Assembly: GCA_930367205.1 (NCBI GenBank)
Contig: OV884012.1
Location: 149,311,405-149,375,404 of the forward strand
DNA: 64,000 bases
Direction: 5' to 3'
Origin: Acanthosoma haemorrhoidale
Taxonomy: Eukaryota > Arthropoda > Insecta > Hemiptera > Acanthosomatidae
The stretch's first letter is position 1; the number at the start of each line of letters is the position of its first letter. The position numbers were made by a program, and so were the translations under genes. Positions 37,701 to 49,863 of this stretch are shown piece after piece. The notes under the pieces are model-generated. The model saw nothing but the letters and a program-made list of their open reading frames with translations. It did not search any database and was not told the DNA's origin.

Positions 37701-40700
37701 AATCTGTTTAAATTGGATTTGTTTTTAGCATACTGCAAACAATATTATTTTCTAATCGATAATTTAAAAATGTTATTTCTTCCAAGAAAGATCTTATTTT
37801 AATTATAAAAAAAAATTTTTCATTGTATTAAATTTGTAAGTTAAGATCAATAAACTTTGTTTTACTTTATAAAAACAAAAAAAGACCAATGAGAAAATAT
37901 TTCACCGCATGTTATGTAATGAATGAATATTAAATTTAACATGAGGTGAATATATTCTTATTGGTGTTTTTTCAAAAGTAAAACCAATTTGTGAAGGCCA
38001 GTTCATTTTTATTGCTCTGATGGTTTAAAGTTTTCTGCAATGAAAGTACAAAGATATTTCAGCAATTAAAAGCCTTAATTTCTGTTTTATGTATGTTTAT
38101 TATGTCAGAGGAAATTTATCAAATAAATCATTGTTTATTGTATCGCTCATGTCCTCTACTACAACAAAACTTAATTAAAACAATTAATGTTATTTTATTC
38201 ATAATTAATTGAAATAACTATAATTTTCTGGTGACCATAAGGCCTACAGAGGTTGCCGCCACTGTCGGTTGGTGGAAATAATGTCCAGCAGGATTAGTGC
38301 TTGATAATCCTCACTTCCTGTATTTAGTTTTCTAGTTTTTGTTATACTTTATTCAAATAGTTAATTATTTTCCCTCGAGAGGCCGAGTGGACTAACCGAG
38401 TGGTTCGGTCCATCCCTCTGAAAAAAAATCCTTGGGTGAGAACCTAGGTATTCACACTTAATTATCAGGCCTGCTAACCAATAAGCAAAATAAATGTATT
38501 AAAAAAGGATGTTTGATTGCTTACATAGTCGAACAAGATGATGCATGACTTGTTGAGTATAATTAATTTTCAATGTTGCTATTTCTTAAATTGATTGGCA
38601 CATCATTAACCATCACTTTTAGTTATTCCATAACTTTAATAAAAAAAGATCTATAAACAATTTTTTCTGTTATTTTAAACTTAAAAATTTGACAATTAAA
38701 TCAATTTAGATTTATTCTCCATTTAATTAATAAATATTTTTTTCTGTTTTTAGGGTGCGACAATTAAAAGTGAAGATGATACAGGTAAGATAGTAATAGC
38801 TCGTGTCATGCATGGTGGCGCTGCGGACAGATCTGGCCTCATCCATGTTGGCGATGAAGTAGTTGAGGTGAACGGAATTAATGTTGAAGGAAAAACACCT
38901 AATGATGTGCTTGCTATTCTCGTAAGTTATTCTTTGTATTAAAATTATATGATCAGCATCTACATAACATTATAGTTATTATGGCATTAAATTATTAAGT
39001 GGGAGGAACTGGTAATTCAGCAATTAATCATTAGGAACAAAGCAGGACTGTTGTGTGATAATCTTGATTATGTTTAAGAAACTTTGAAAATTTCAGAGTG
39101 AAGAGCTTAACAATGTTGAGAGGTTAGAAAAAAAAAAAAAGTTCAGTTTGCAGAAAAAATAATAATTTTTACTTAAGTACCTGATATTTTGAGCACATTT
39201 AAGACTAAGAAAAGGTCTACAATAATCAAGGTTGTAAGACATTTACTAATCTCCAATATTAAGTAAGGTGTTTAACCTTACTTTAATATATTCCTTCAGC
39301 TGCATTGTTAACTTCTCTCATTCCACAATCCAAAATCAGGGCTGGGTGTTAAAAAAACTGTAAACTGTGTTTTGTGCCCTTAAGACAACCTATCAAATTT
39401 TCCTTATATCTCCTTCAACACAATGAATTTTGATGTTAGTTCTATATTCTAGTATTCAGTGTATATTGAGATCTGCTGTATTACCTGTAATTACAGCAGA
39501 TACATAAATTAGATCAATTGTTTTTTAGTGTTTCTATTAATTAATATTATTGCAGCAAGCGTCGGAAGGGACGATCACATTCAAGCTAGTGCCTGCCGAT
39601 GGAAGGTCTGGCTGCAGAGAGAGCAAGGTTAGAGTGAGAGCCCACTTTGACTACTGCGCCTCTGCTGACCCATACATACCATGCAAGGAGGCTGGTCTCG
39701 ACTTTCTCAAAGGGGATATCCTCCATATAGTCAGTCAGGATGATGCTTATTGGTTAGCATTTAGGATTAGTTATACAATTTAACTTTAAGTTTTCTTTAG
39801 GTTATTGTCTAAATTTTATTTAATCGGCAGAAATAGCTCAACTAGAAAAATAAAGCTTTCTTTTATCTAATCATCAATATATTTCTTTTCAGGTGGCAGG
39901 CCAGAAAGGAAGGTGACAGAAACATGAGAGCAGGTCTGATCCCTAGCCGAGCACTTCAAGAGAGAAGAATTCTCCACGAAAGACAGCAAGAAGAAAAAAC
40001 TGACAGTGAAGGTAGTATTTATATTTTTAAGTCAATTTTTTTTTTATTGACCTATCAAATCATAAATAAAAATTGTATGAAACCTCAGCACAGGCATAGT
40101 TTTATTAGTTTGTGTTTGTTTCGATTTCATTTGATTCATACATGCACATGTATAAATACACACCAATCTCAGCAATACGGGTATTTGTATGACACTTATA
40201 TTCTTGGTGGGTTTCTAAAACTCTACGCATCAAGCAGAAGAAAAGTCAAGTGATGATTTGAATTTTCAAACTGCATTGTTGTTAAATATTATATATTTTT
40301 TTAAAATAGTTGAAGCATAAACAAAGATATGCTATAAACTTTCATTAGTTTTATATTGCTATCATATCATGAATTACTTGTTTCCGGAATTAAACAAATC
40401 ATTATATAAGTGTTATTGCCATGGATAAATTGTTAGTTAATTAATTAATATTTGTTAACAGAACTATAGCACTATGACCTCTATGTCCAGGTCTAGAGGT
40501 CTTGAGGTCTTTTCGTGCTGATCTAATATTTCTATCTCAAACGATATTTTGTATACTTGCCATTTCTGTAAGAAATCAAAATATTTTAGAGTTTGAAAGA
40601 TAAGCATAGAGTGAATGTGTTTATTATTGTCTGGTAAATTTTAAAAATATTATTTTTTCAGTGAGTTTTAGAATTTTTTTCTCTGGTAACCACACCATCT

Positions 40701-43700
40701 GAATTCTTTTGTCAAATTATGTGAAACTTGAAACTGGACAGCACTTGGAAACTGTTTGTTTTAAAGAATTTTCTAGCTTAATTTAAATCTCTAATCTGTG
40801 TGCCTATTAATATTTTTTATTGTTTTATTCTTTAACGTACCTATTTTTCTTGTTTTACCTTTTTCACATCTGATGAATAGAAAAAAATCCTGTCATCATA
40901 CAAAAAATACATTTTAAGCAAGTGTAATGACAAGAAGTTGTTGAGTGTAAAAAAGTTTTTATTTTTACTTTTCATCTTATGTGCCATCCTCACATCCTAA
41001 CATGCAAAATCTTAAAAAAAAATTTGTTTTCAAAATTTAAAATTTGATGCAGATAAAGCAACAAGAAATTGCTGCATGATTTTGCTTCTTTTAATTTCTT
41101 AATATTTTGCATGATAAATATTTGGATTGGTGTGAAATCCATTAAATTTTATGAATAAATATATGGTTGAGATTAATATTGAAAGCGGTTCATCCGTCAC
41201 TTGCTCTATTTGTCATTTTTATCTGTTTTTATCAATTTATGGGTAAGTTGTTGGTCACTCTGGTTTCAGCTGTCGTTCATTTAGGAGACAATCTATGTCA
41301 ACAATTAAAAATAGTACAATTTACTAGCTACATTAAAAATTAAAATTGCTGTAAAACTTTCAATAAAATATAAAAGTAATGTACTAAATGTATGCATACA
41401 ACATGTAAAGCAGATAGAACAGTGAAACCATCATGAAAGAGTGGCAACATTGTCACCTAATAATACTAGCTAACAGGTAGGCTTCAGACCTCTTTCTGGG
41501 TTAAGGTTTGATCGTGAGAACCAGACAGAGTTGGTGGATCACTTATCTGGTCCAACTTAGTCCGTGCTTGCTTGTTCAGAAAATTTGGACTTAAATTCAC
41601 TTAATTTAATTTCCAAATAGTTTAGTCAAACATTTTTTTCTGGTAACATGCATTAACTGAATCACATTTGTCATGTGAAGCTTCCTGGTGGCATATGACA
41701 TAGATATGTCCAACTATCTCTTCTCCTTGTTTTTAGCTTCCTGTTGGGTCACATTTTGCACATCAAATTTTGTATATTCCGTAGTAGTCTTCTAATCAAA
41801 CAGGGTCTTTGGGCTTAAATATATACCTTTTAAGCCTCTTAGGAACCAGCCTCATAAAATTGATTAAGTCCCATGATAATGAAATTAAAGGTTGGAGTTG
41901 AGACTCGTATATGAGAAAACGTATATATCGCAAGATAGTATTAATAAAATTTTAGAATCATTAAAATGACAAGACGTTGTATAATGTAAAAACAATTTTT
42001 ATTTTCATTTCTCATCTTATGCCATCTTTATGATCTTCCAGTGAATCGATATAATATAATCCTACTTATATAATATTGTTTTAAAAAATTTAATATAATA
42101 TCCTTCTGTTGACATTTTTTTATTTATTTATCATTTTTGTTGCGATGTTTTACACTCCCGTAGTCCATAATCAAGCATCATACGTTGTGTCGTTCCAAAT
42201 TAAAAGCAATATTTACAATTATTGAAAAAGCTAAATAAATTAACATTGTCACTTAATATATTCCCTGGTCATGTATTTCGAATAGTTTGTCAGTTGGTCA
42301 GTATTATCTAAATTACATACTTCAATATAGCACCTGTTTCCCTACTTATGTCAATGATGGTTTTTTGGCGCTGTTTCAAATAATATAATTGTACCATATA
42401 GAATTCGTGATGGCTAATTTCTATAACATTTTTTGCTATCTAGCTCCCGATTTCATCAAACTAAAATAACACTATCTCTGAAATAAAACTCAACTCCTTT
42501 GTCTTCCAACAATAAGTTATATTACTGTACTATAAACAAGCGCGCGCTTTTGGGAGTGAAACTGAGAGTAACATGTTTATACTTATTTTAGGAAGAAAAA
42601 AGGGGTTGTTCTTTATTTCATCGATTAAAACCCACAGCCAGTAATAATACTTGATAGCATTAGTACATTAATCCAAAAGTTTTGTTTGTGTTTTTCTGTT
42701 ATAAATGTGTTCCTTGCATGTTAATATTCTGTGTTGCTGTTCAGTTTAGTTTTGGAGACTAAGAATGTAGTGGTTTGCAGAGGGGGAAATATGCACTGGA
42801 GTGAAGTGTGTAGGAGCCGAGCGACTCCTTTCATCCCCTTGTTCCTCGTCTTCGCACTGCAATCGCCCGCCTAAAATTAAAAAGATCCTTTATGATCTAA
42901 CAGAAGCAGATGACTTCATGCGTGAGGAAGTGGCTACTTATGAAGAGGTAGCCAAGCTCTACCCTAGACCTGGCATCTACAGACCGCTGGCTCTTGTTGG
43001 GCCACCTGGAGTTGGGCGCAATGAACTTAAACGAAGGCTGATAGCTACAGATCCTAGTAAATATAGATCTCCTGTTCCATGTAAGTATCCTTATTGAATG
43101 TAGTTTAGTTTAAGTAATGAGTTTAATATTTGATTTATAAAATAATTTTCCTCTCACTCTTGAAAAATAAATTGGCTTATTTATTTTAAGTATCAAACCC
43201 TTTCTTATTGCAAAAAAAATTTAAAACATTCACTTCTTACCACTTCCAAGCCCTGCCTCCAGTTCTAGTCCCACCCATTAGTAATTAGATGTTTTTCAAT
43301 GAAATGCTACTCTTCAATATTAGTGGAATGCCACTTTTCACCATTACCATTCAGAATAGATTTCTCGACAAATGAGAAATTATTTTTCAAAATAAACAAG
43401 ACAAAGATCTGTCTGAAGAAGGAAACTCATTTGACTCTTTCAAGGAGTGATACAGTGGCAGAATATTTGCTCACTCCAAAAACTGCAGACACATATGTTC
43501 GCTTTGGAGAAAGGATGCCAGGAAGGTTCCCAGAGGAAGGATGCTGATCGCCAGTTCACTGACAGCTTTTACTGTTGTGTACTACATGTTTAGATGTTTT
43601 TGTTACTAGAGTTCACTAGTATCTCACCTTTTATTTTTTCTATGCTATCAGTTTTTGTTGAATGTTGTACAACAAAATGCTAAAAATAACTAATGGTTTT

Positions 43701-46700
43701 CATGAGGAAAGTTTTGTTTCTATTCACCAAGGTCAGCAAATGCATTAAAGAATTGTTAGATAAATATCAATTGAAGATATTTGTGGCAGATTTATTTTTA
43801 GTCGAAATAATTTTTTGATTCAGTTAACTCTCAGTAACTCAAATTTTAAGAAAATGAGAAATTACTTTTTCAGTTTTTCAGCTCTTTCTCTAAACAATGG
43901 GCCCCGAAGTTGATATTTTTGTCTCGGCATTGTTTAAACCACCTAACACATTCTTCAACATCAGGAATTTCCCTACCTCTTTTTCTTTTGCATAAAAAGT
44001 CTACCTTCATTTCCCTGCCTTTGAAGTTGCACCGCATTCTTCAAAATTGTTGACAGAGTAGTCCAAGGGATACCCAAATTAGTGACAATGTCTTTTTTCT
44101 TCTGGTTTTCTTCACTTACAGCTTGGCTAATTTTAAGTTTCTCAGGTACAGTGAGAGATATTAATTTCCGTTGACTCATTGTCAACGTATGTCCTACACT
44201 TGCAGGTGGCTGATCATAAAAAGGGGGGAAGACTCAAATGACATGTTGAAACCTGCATATTTTAGGGTGGCATATTGGGGTGGAATGATGCACAGTAAAC
44301 CGACTGTCACATAATTCATCGACAGCCCATCCCCAACACCTAAAAATTTGACTTTCTTTGAGGTGTAGAGGTAAATAGCTCGTTTCTTTGATTTAAGAGG
44401 TGGAATTATTTCAAGTTATCCTCATATTTTTTTTTCGACTAAACAAGGTTTTCTCAAGGGAATAGAAAAAAGTTATCGAGTCAACTGAACCTTACAAAAA
44501 ATACTATTATTATCTCTCTTGATCCCAAAGCTTCACCCCTTGTTCCCTTCAATTCCTATTTACTGTTATGTTTGGAAAGAAATATTTACAATTCAAGGGT
44601 GTGAAGGGAATGCAGCCTCTTCAGACTGGTAATGACAGGTCTGCTGGTTTATACAAATTGTCCAAAGAAAAAATTGAAACCGACAGATGATTTGGTTTCT
44701 TTACATCCCCGTTGACAATCCCAATTGCACTGGAATATGCTCACCACTGGCTACGAACACCCCATGAGTCCTCCTACCTAGGCACCCTCGTGGGGAAATC
44801 CTGTTTGTAATATTGATCCCAGGAAGGAGGGGGAAAAATGGTTTTCTTCTAGATTTTAACAAATTAGTAGGATTGTCATTGTATTTTAAATTATCTCTAC
44901 CCCGTATCTCCCTTCAAAAAAGTAGTGTATATTTGACTATCGGCAAGTTCATCATATCCAGTGGAATTGTAAAGTAAATAAATTTGCTCACATTTGTCTG
45001 TTTAATATTGTATTTAGAGTAGATATTTTCAAATCAACATAAATTGTGATGTTAGTCAGTCTGTTCAGATTTTTTTTTTACTCAAACTTAAACTATTTTA
45101 TATTTAACTGAACATAATAATTATAAATTATATATACTTATAATAGCTTCTTTTTCCTTTATTTTGTTTAGTTACAACCAGGGGTGTTCGTCCAGGAGAA
45201 GCTGAAGGCAAAGATTATTACTTTGTCTCACGGGAAACCATGGAAGAAGATGTCGCTGCTGGTAAATTCATTGAGTATGGTGAATACAAAGGAAATCTGT
45301 ACGGAACTTCAGTTGAAAGTGTTCTCTCTTTAATTAATGCAGGTTATGTCTGCATTCTCAGTCCACATTATCAGGTTTGTACATTTTTTAATAGACAATA
45401 ATTAAATTAGTTCATAACAGAACCAGGAATCTACATTTTTCCAAACATTTCAGGAGATGTTTCAATTACATAAATGGTAATTATTATTATTATTAATAAT
45501 ATTTATTTAATTTGGAAATTACAACACAACTGGGTTTGAACCTTGGAGAGCTTATTCTTTCTGAGTGCTATCAGGGGCTAATTTAAAACTTCATCTGTCA
45601 ACAAGAAAATGTCTACTACTTTTCTTTTTATTCCTCAGTGAAATAAATTGTGCATATGAAATTGTTTTGTAAAAATAGTTCAGAAAATTTTGATTATGAG
45701 GGTTGGGATTACTCACTTAACTATGTTTTGTTGAGTTTTTCCAAATCAGAAACTCCCCTTATGTTTTCACTAGTGATTGTCCTATAAACATGAAATTTTA
45801 TATCGAGATTCCACTTGATTACCCAATGGCATCAAAAATATTTCAAACTCCAATTTCATTTCAATTAAGGGGTTTTAATTAATTAATTGCTTAGTAATTA
45901 AATAATTGTTTGTCGCTTATATTGAATAGGGTACCAAATTAAAGATCTTGCTGCTTTGATTAATAATATGTGATTTTTGAACAGTAATTACACCAAGTCA
46001 TTAAAAATGTATCTATTGGGTAATATTTACACCAAATTTTAATAATTGATAAAATAAAAAAAAAGTGAACACTTTCACTTTTCAGACTTATTAATTATTT
46101 TATTTTAGATTAAATCAGTCCTATAGAATATTATTACAACTTAGTATTAAATTATTAACTGATGAACTGTCTTGATTGTTTCCAGGCATTGAAGATGATC
46201 CGGACAGCACAAATCAAGCCTTATATTGTTTATATTAAACCGCCTTTGTTTGAAACGCTCAAGGAAACTCGCACTGCCGCATATGCTAGATCTACTTTTG
46301 ATAAGGAGAATTCCCGTGGTTTTACGGTATAAGCTCATTGTTTTTAATGTAATTAGTTTTAATTACAATTAGTTGGTAAATAAGTAATACGCGTAATAAA
46401 TTGTTTTATTGAATGTCTAACAAACCTAATAATCCTTGTTTTTTACTTGACCCGTTTTTCTGAAAAACATATTGATGGCTCGTTTATATAGTAATATTAT
46501 AAATATAATGGCCCGATGTATAGAACCATATTGTGGGAAGGAAGTGGCTTGAACCTTTGAAATCTGAGACGTGTTCGCTTAATTTGTAAAAATATACATT
46601 TTCAAGTCAATTGTTGAATTTATTAAGGTTTCTATCGAACTGGGTTTAAATCAATTTCAATTAATTGTGTACCATTAAAAAGTGTGAAGTAGAAACTGAT

Positions 46701-47223
46701 TTGTGGAGTTATTACATTGCATACTGTGCGTGCATGCATTCTCAGTCTATCTAGGACCTCCGTGAATTTGGGCTCATTTTGTCAGCAGGCTGGTAGAAAT
46801 AGCAGGAACAATGAGATTCCCCTATAACTTTCTCTTGATATCACTTTTTTTTTTTAAAAAATACCATTAAATAAGAATAGTAAAAGAGCTCTTGTTTATT
46901 TTTCAATTTCTTCAAATGTTCTTTGTTTTTACTTTGTATCATTTTATGTTAAACAACTTAATTTTTAAACAAATTTCTGCATTAATTGATTTTATGTTTG
47001 ATGAAAATGTATACGTATAATTGATAGTTTTTTTTAATTATTTTAGGATGATGAATTGAGAGAAATGATTCACCGTGGTAGAAGAATAGAATTCATGTTT
47101 TCACACTATTTTGATGAAGAAATCGTGAATGGTGATTTATCTTCTGCCTTTGAATCTCTTGTCAGAGTTGCTATCAATGTTGAAACTGACCCACAATGGG
47201 TCCCTGCTTCTTGGGTCCAGTGA
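34797..47223 (+). CDS. metro: MAGUK p55 scaffold protein, MPP7/metro type
   Basis: Membrane-associated guanylate kinase-like scaffold. Relatives assemble polarity and synaptic complexes with Lin-7 and Dlg at cell junctions. Ten exons: 34,797-34,833, 34,923-35,206, 35,304-35,435, 38,754-38,921, 39,556-39,752, 39,893-40,011, 42,781-43,080, 45,172-45,374, 46,186-46,326 and 47,047-47,223. All phases join (585 residues; vertebrate MPP7 is of similar size). Domains: two L27 repeats (about 15-125; [15 protein letters not shown] and [11 protein letters not shown]), PDZ (about 138-220; PLGATIK loop, [15 protein letters not shown]), SH3 (about 231-298; [26 protein letters not shown]), a variable hook (299-360) and a guanylate-kinase-like domain (381-580). 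Its P-loop reads [10 protein letters not shown] and lacks the GK[ST] of active kinases, as is usual in this family, so it is a binding module. PDZ wording favours MPP3/MPP7 over MPP2/6 (varicose). A downstream start at 34,809 is possible. The Ser/Cys-rich insert at residues 317-339 is unusual. Introns host LINE, Tigger and SINE debris. Confidence 0.93.
36560..36880 (+). pseudogene. Non-LTR RT relic in metro intron 3
   Basis: Around 36,725-36,765 one frame gives [10 protein letters not shown] (RT motif A, catalytic Asp in FLDLK). About 36,745-36,835 in another frame gives [10 protein letters not shown], then GDGHSP, then [12 protein letters not shown], matching the conserved GLxQGDxLSPLLFN block. 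A TAG replaces one codon and the part between the motifs is missing. Dead copy, oriented with metro. Confidence 0.6.
38375..38460 (+). repeat. tRNA(Ser/Leu)-like SINE remnant in metro intron 3
   Basis: GAGGCCGAGTGGACTAA resembles the A box of class II tRNAs. GGTGAGAACCTAGG, about 50 bases on, is a weak B box, and CCATCCCTCTG lies between. The cloverleaf cannot be completed, so a functional tRNA is not supported. Confidence 0.35.
42130..42300 (+). repeat. Interspersed repeat in metro intron 6, copy of 6,663-6,735
   Basis: Same orientation and block order as the 6.7-kb copy: TCGTTCCAAATTAAAAG, CTAAATAAATTAACAT, TATTCCCTGG and GTTGGTCA. It has a 22-base insertion relative to the other copy after TTAAAAG. 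Confidence 0.55.
43821..44487 (-). mobile_element. Tigger/pogo-like deletion derivative in metro intron 7
   Basis: Termini read CAGTTAACTC (43,821) and, on the opposite strand, CAGTTGACTC (from 44,487), each followed by a GTAACT/ATAACT block. On the minus strand, 44,185 downward encodes [20 protein letters not shown] and a CENP-B type helix-turn-helix ([13 protein letters not shown]). After a frameshift, about 43,965-43,870 encodes [20 protein letters not shown]. The catalytic domain is absent. The expected TA duplication is not preserved (TT and AA flank it). Confidence 0.8.
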
Positions 47224-47270
47224 TCCATGAGGTGATTATTTATCTATAACTATATTTCATTAATAATTAT

Positions 47271-47276
47271 AATAAA
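47271..47276 (+). terminator. Candidate metro poly(A) signal
   Basis: AATAAA 48 bases after the metro stop codon. Further AATAAA hexamers occur downstream (for example near 47,506), so a longer 3' UTR running into the mariner is possible. Confidence 0.4.
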
Positions 47277-47618
47277 TTAAAAGCAGTTAAAAACAAAAAA
47301 AAACTTGAGTAAGTTAAGGAGTTAGAATTCCATTTATAGGTGAAATCAGATTCGTTCACTTGTTAACCGAGAATCATAAATGGGAGTTTTCATGAACAGC
47401 AAGCAGTTTAATCACAGTTACATTTATTTACAATTAAAGCTGTGACTGTTCAGTTAGGCGCTTGTTAGTTCGGACTTATTTAGCATGTAAAGCTCACAGA
47501 TGATGAAATAAACCATTGCTAAAAATATAGTTTATCTCCTCCCCTATTACTGAATCTATTGTAATTATTAATAGTGATAAAATTTATTATGTATTAAATG
47601 GGCAAGAAACTATACATA

Positions 47619-48892
47619 CGAGGGTGGGCTGAAAAGTTTCCAACCTAACAAAGATACAAGACTTTTTTCAGAATTTTTTTTTTATTTTTTAACATAGTCT
47701 CCTTGTAACTCTACACACTTCTCCCAGCGATGCTCCCATCTCTGTAACCCATCCAAATAGTACTCAGCGTTTTTCTCTGCAAAATAATCATTCACGAAGG
47801 TGATTGCCTCTTCATTTGACGAAAATCTCTGTCCTCCAAGCGCAATTTTTAGATGAGAGAACAAAAAAAAGTCGCTTGGGGCTAGATCTGGTGAGTAAGG
47901 CGGATGGTCAAGCAGTTGAAACCGTAATTCATGGATTTTCCCCATGGCAACCGCTGAGGTGTGAGACGGTGCGTTGTCTTGGTGAAACAGGATTTTATTT
48001 TTCTGCAAATGTGGCCGTCTTTCCGCAGGTTCTGCCTTCAGCTTGTCAAGTAATGATGCGTAGTATGCTCCTGTAATGGTTTTTCCTTTTTGAAGATAAT
48101 CGATTAAAATAACTCCATGACTATCCCAAAAAACAGTCGCCATCACTTTCCCAGCCGAAAAAACAGTTTTTGCTTTTTTTTGGAGCTGGTTCCCCCTTTG
48201 CAGTCCACTGTTTTGACTGTATTTTTGTTTCGGGCGTATAATGGTGTATCCAAGTTTCATCCACAGTAATTAATCGGCGCCAAAACTCGGATTTGTTGCG
48301 CCAACAGAGCGTTGGAAATGTTCATTCGAACACGTTTTTGGTCTAACGTGAGCAAACACGGCACCCAACGCGCGGACAGCTTTCTCATCTCTAAATGTTG
48401 ATTTAATATGTGACAAACACGTTCTTTTGACATGTTCATAACCTCTGCTATCTCTCTCACTTTAATTCGGCGGTCGTCTAGAACCATTTGGTGAACTTTG
48501 GCGTTGTTTTCGTCGGTAGTTGCAGTTTTTGGACGTCCCGAACGTTCATCGTCTCCCAAGCTCACCACGTTTAAATTCAGCTGCCCAAAATTTTACTGTG
48601 GTAAATCATGGTGCAAAATCCCCATACACAGAATCCAACTTATCTTTGATTTGTGTAGGTGTATTGCCTTTCAAAACCAATATTTAATGACAGCTCAATA
48701 CTCGATTTTGTCCATTTTCATAAAAACACTCACATCGACTCACTCCAACGACTGTTACACAACAACTGCGCATCCAAAATGGCTGAACTTTGGTGAGTAA
48801 CTGTCAACAGATGAACAACGAAATTCACTAGCTTTTATTTACGACTGCTCCTATCGTCATGCTGAGGTCGGAAACTTTTCAGACCGCCCTCG
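47619..48892 (-). mobile_element. End-complete mariner with disabled transposase
   Basis: 1,274 bases with inverted ends CGAGGGTGGGCTGAAAAGTT and CGAGGGCGGTCTGAAAAGTT, flanked by TA. The transposase is on the minus strand, beginning near 48,717 (MDKIEY). It is broken by TGA stops in the first ~50 codons, a frameshift near 48,290 and a second in an A-run near 48,190. Pieces at 48,568-48,257 (GDDERSGRPKTATTDENN, then KVREIAEVMNMSKERVCHIL) and 48,260-47,682 cover the DNA-binding and catalytic domains. The first catalytic Asp lies in VDETW in a third frame. The second (FHQDNAPSH) and third (SPDLAPSDFFLF) are spaced as the mariner D34D. It is inactive but young-looking, and it is the parent type of the 461-bp copy at 26,855. 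Confidence 0.93.
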
Positions 48893-48968
48893 TATGCAGA
48901 TAGGTAGTAGGTAGACACTAGTATGTTTTTTGGAAAAATAATTAGTTATGTTTTTATTTTACGAGTTA

Positions 48969-49863
48969 CAGTGTGATTCTCTCATAATGATATTTCGGAT
49001 ATAACGATGCCAACAACAATAATCCGGATTTAGAGATGTTCTTTTAAAAAGAAAAGTGGTCCTTTCAATCTTCTATTACAATATTCTTAGATTTCTTAAT
49101 GTTACAATACATTTTACGAGTATCCGTTATGAACTATGATGACTAAAAAAGAGCCTGTGTGTTTACATAATTTTCTTTCTATTAAATTGTTATCCTCTTT
49201 ATCCCATACAAGGCCAATAGTACTAACAGTACGTTTTTTATCATCTCAACCTCAGTTGTCATTTTGGTGTCGTTCCGTGCGAACAAGTTTCTGTGTGTGT
49301 TAAAAATGTACAAAAAGCACCGTTATTTTTCTATTGCTGTCAAAGCAAAAATTACAGTGTTGCTAACACTGTGCTTTAGAAAGCAATGTTTCTAATAACG
49401 TTCTCTGTTGTGAGATAGAAATCAGCCGATGAACACTGTGAAGAACCGAGTAATGATGATATTGCCTATTTTAAGTATAATATAAAGAAATTGTATTTAG
49501 AGTGCCATCAATTTCAGAAATGTTTTTTTCTATTGGTCAGGTGCGTACTTTTGTTGCGGTAAATAGTGAAATAAATACCCCAGAAGTATTAATGGCTTTA
49601 AAAAGTTTGAGAACTTAGTTAAAAAAATTGTTTTTCTTCTAATTTAAAGCAAACCCTTTAAAAATAACTGATTATTTTTTAAAACATCAGTAAATTCACC
49701 ATAATGATGTATGTATTAAAATTTGCTTATACTTGTCACATTAATCTAATGATTTGATGCAAAATGAAGGTATGACTTTTAAGAAATCCGGATATAACAA
49801 AGTTCGGGTATAATGATCTGAATCCCTAGGTCCCTTGAATATCGTTATAAGCCAATTGCTCTG
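48969..49863 (+). mobile_element. Tigger/pogo-like deletion derivative, strongly decayed
   Basis: Ends CAGTGTGATTCTCTCATAAT (48,969) and, inverted, CAGAGCAATTGGCTTATAAC (from 49,863), with TA on both sides. Both carry sub-terminal ATCCGGAT/GGATATAAC motifs. Inside, a plus-strand MYKKHRYFSIAVKAKITVL (from 49,304) resembles the transposase start. A C-terminal-like piece, PEVLMALKSLRT then ITDYFLK (about 49,580-49,690), matches the usual TDFF-type Tigger tail. No catalytic region remains. It sits 76 bases from the mariner. Confidence 0.75.

Noticed and set aside
38375..38460. Functional tRNA-Ser/Leu gene
   Set aside because: The A box is good, but the acceptor and T stems do not pair and the B box is poor; kept only as a SINE remnant.
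40012..40253. Open frame continuing past the metro SH3 exon
   Set aside because: Read-through of the GTAGTA donor at 40,012 into AT-rich intron; the phase-1 join to 42,781 restores the MAGUK protein.
47804..48076. 90-codon plus-strand frame
   Set aside because: Antisense shadow of the mariner transposase.
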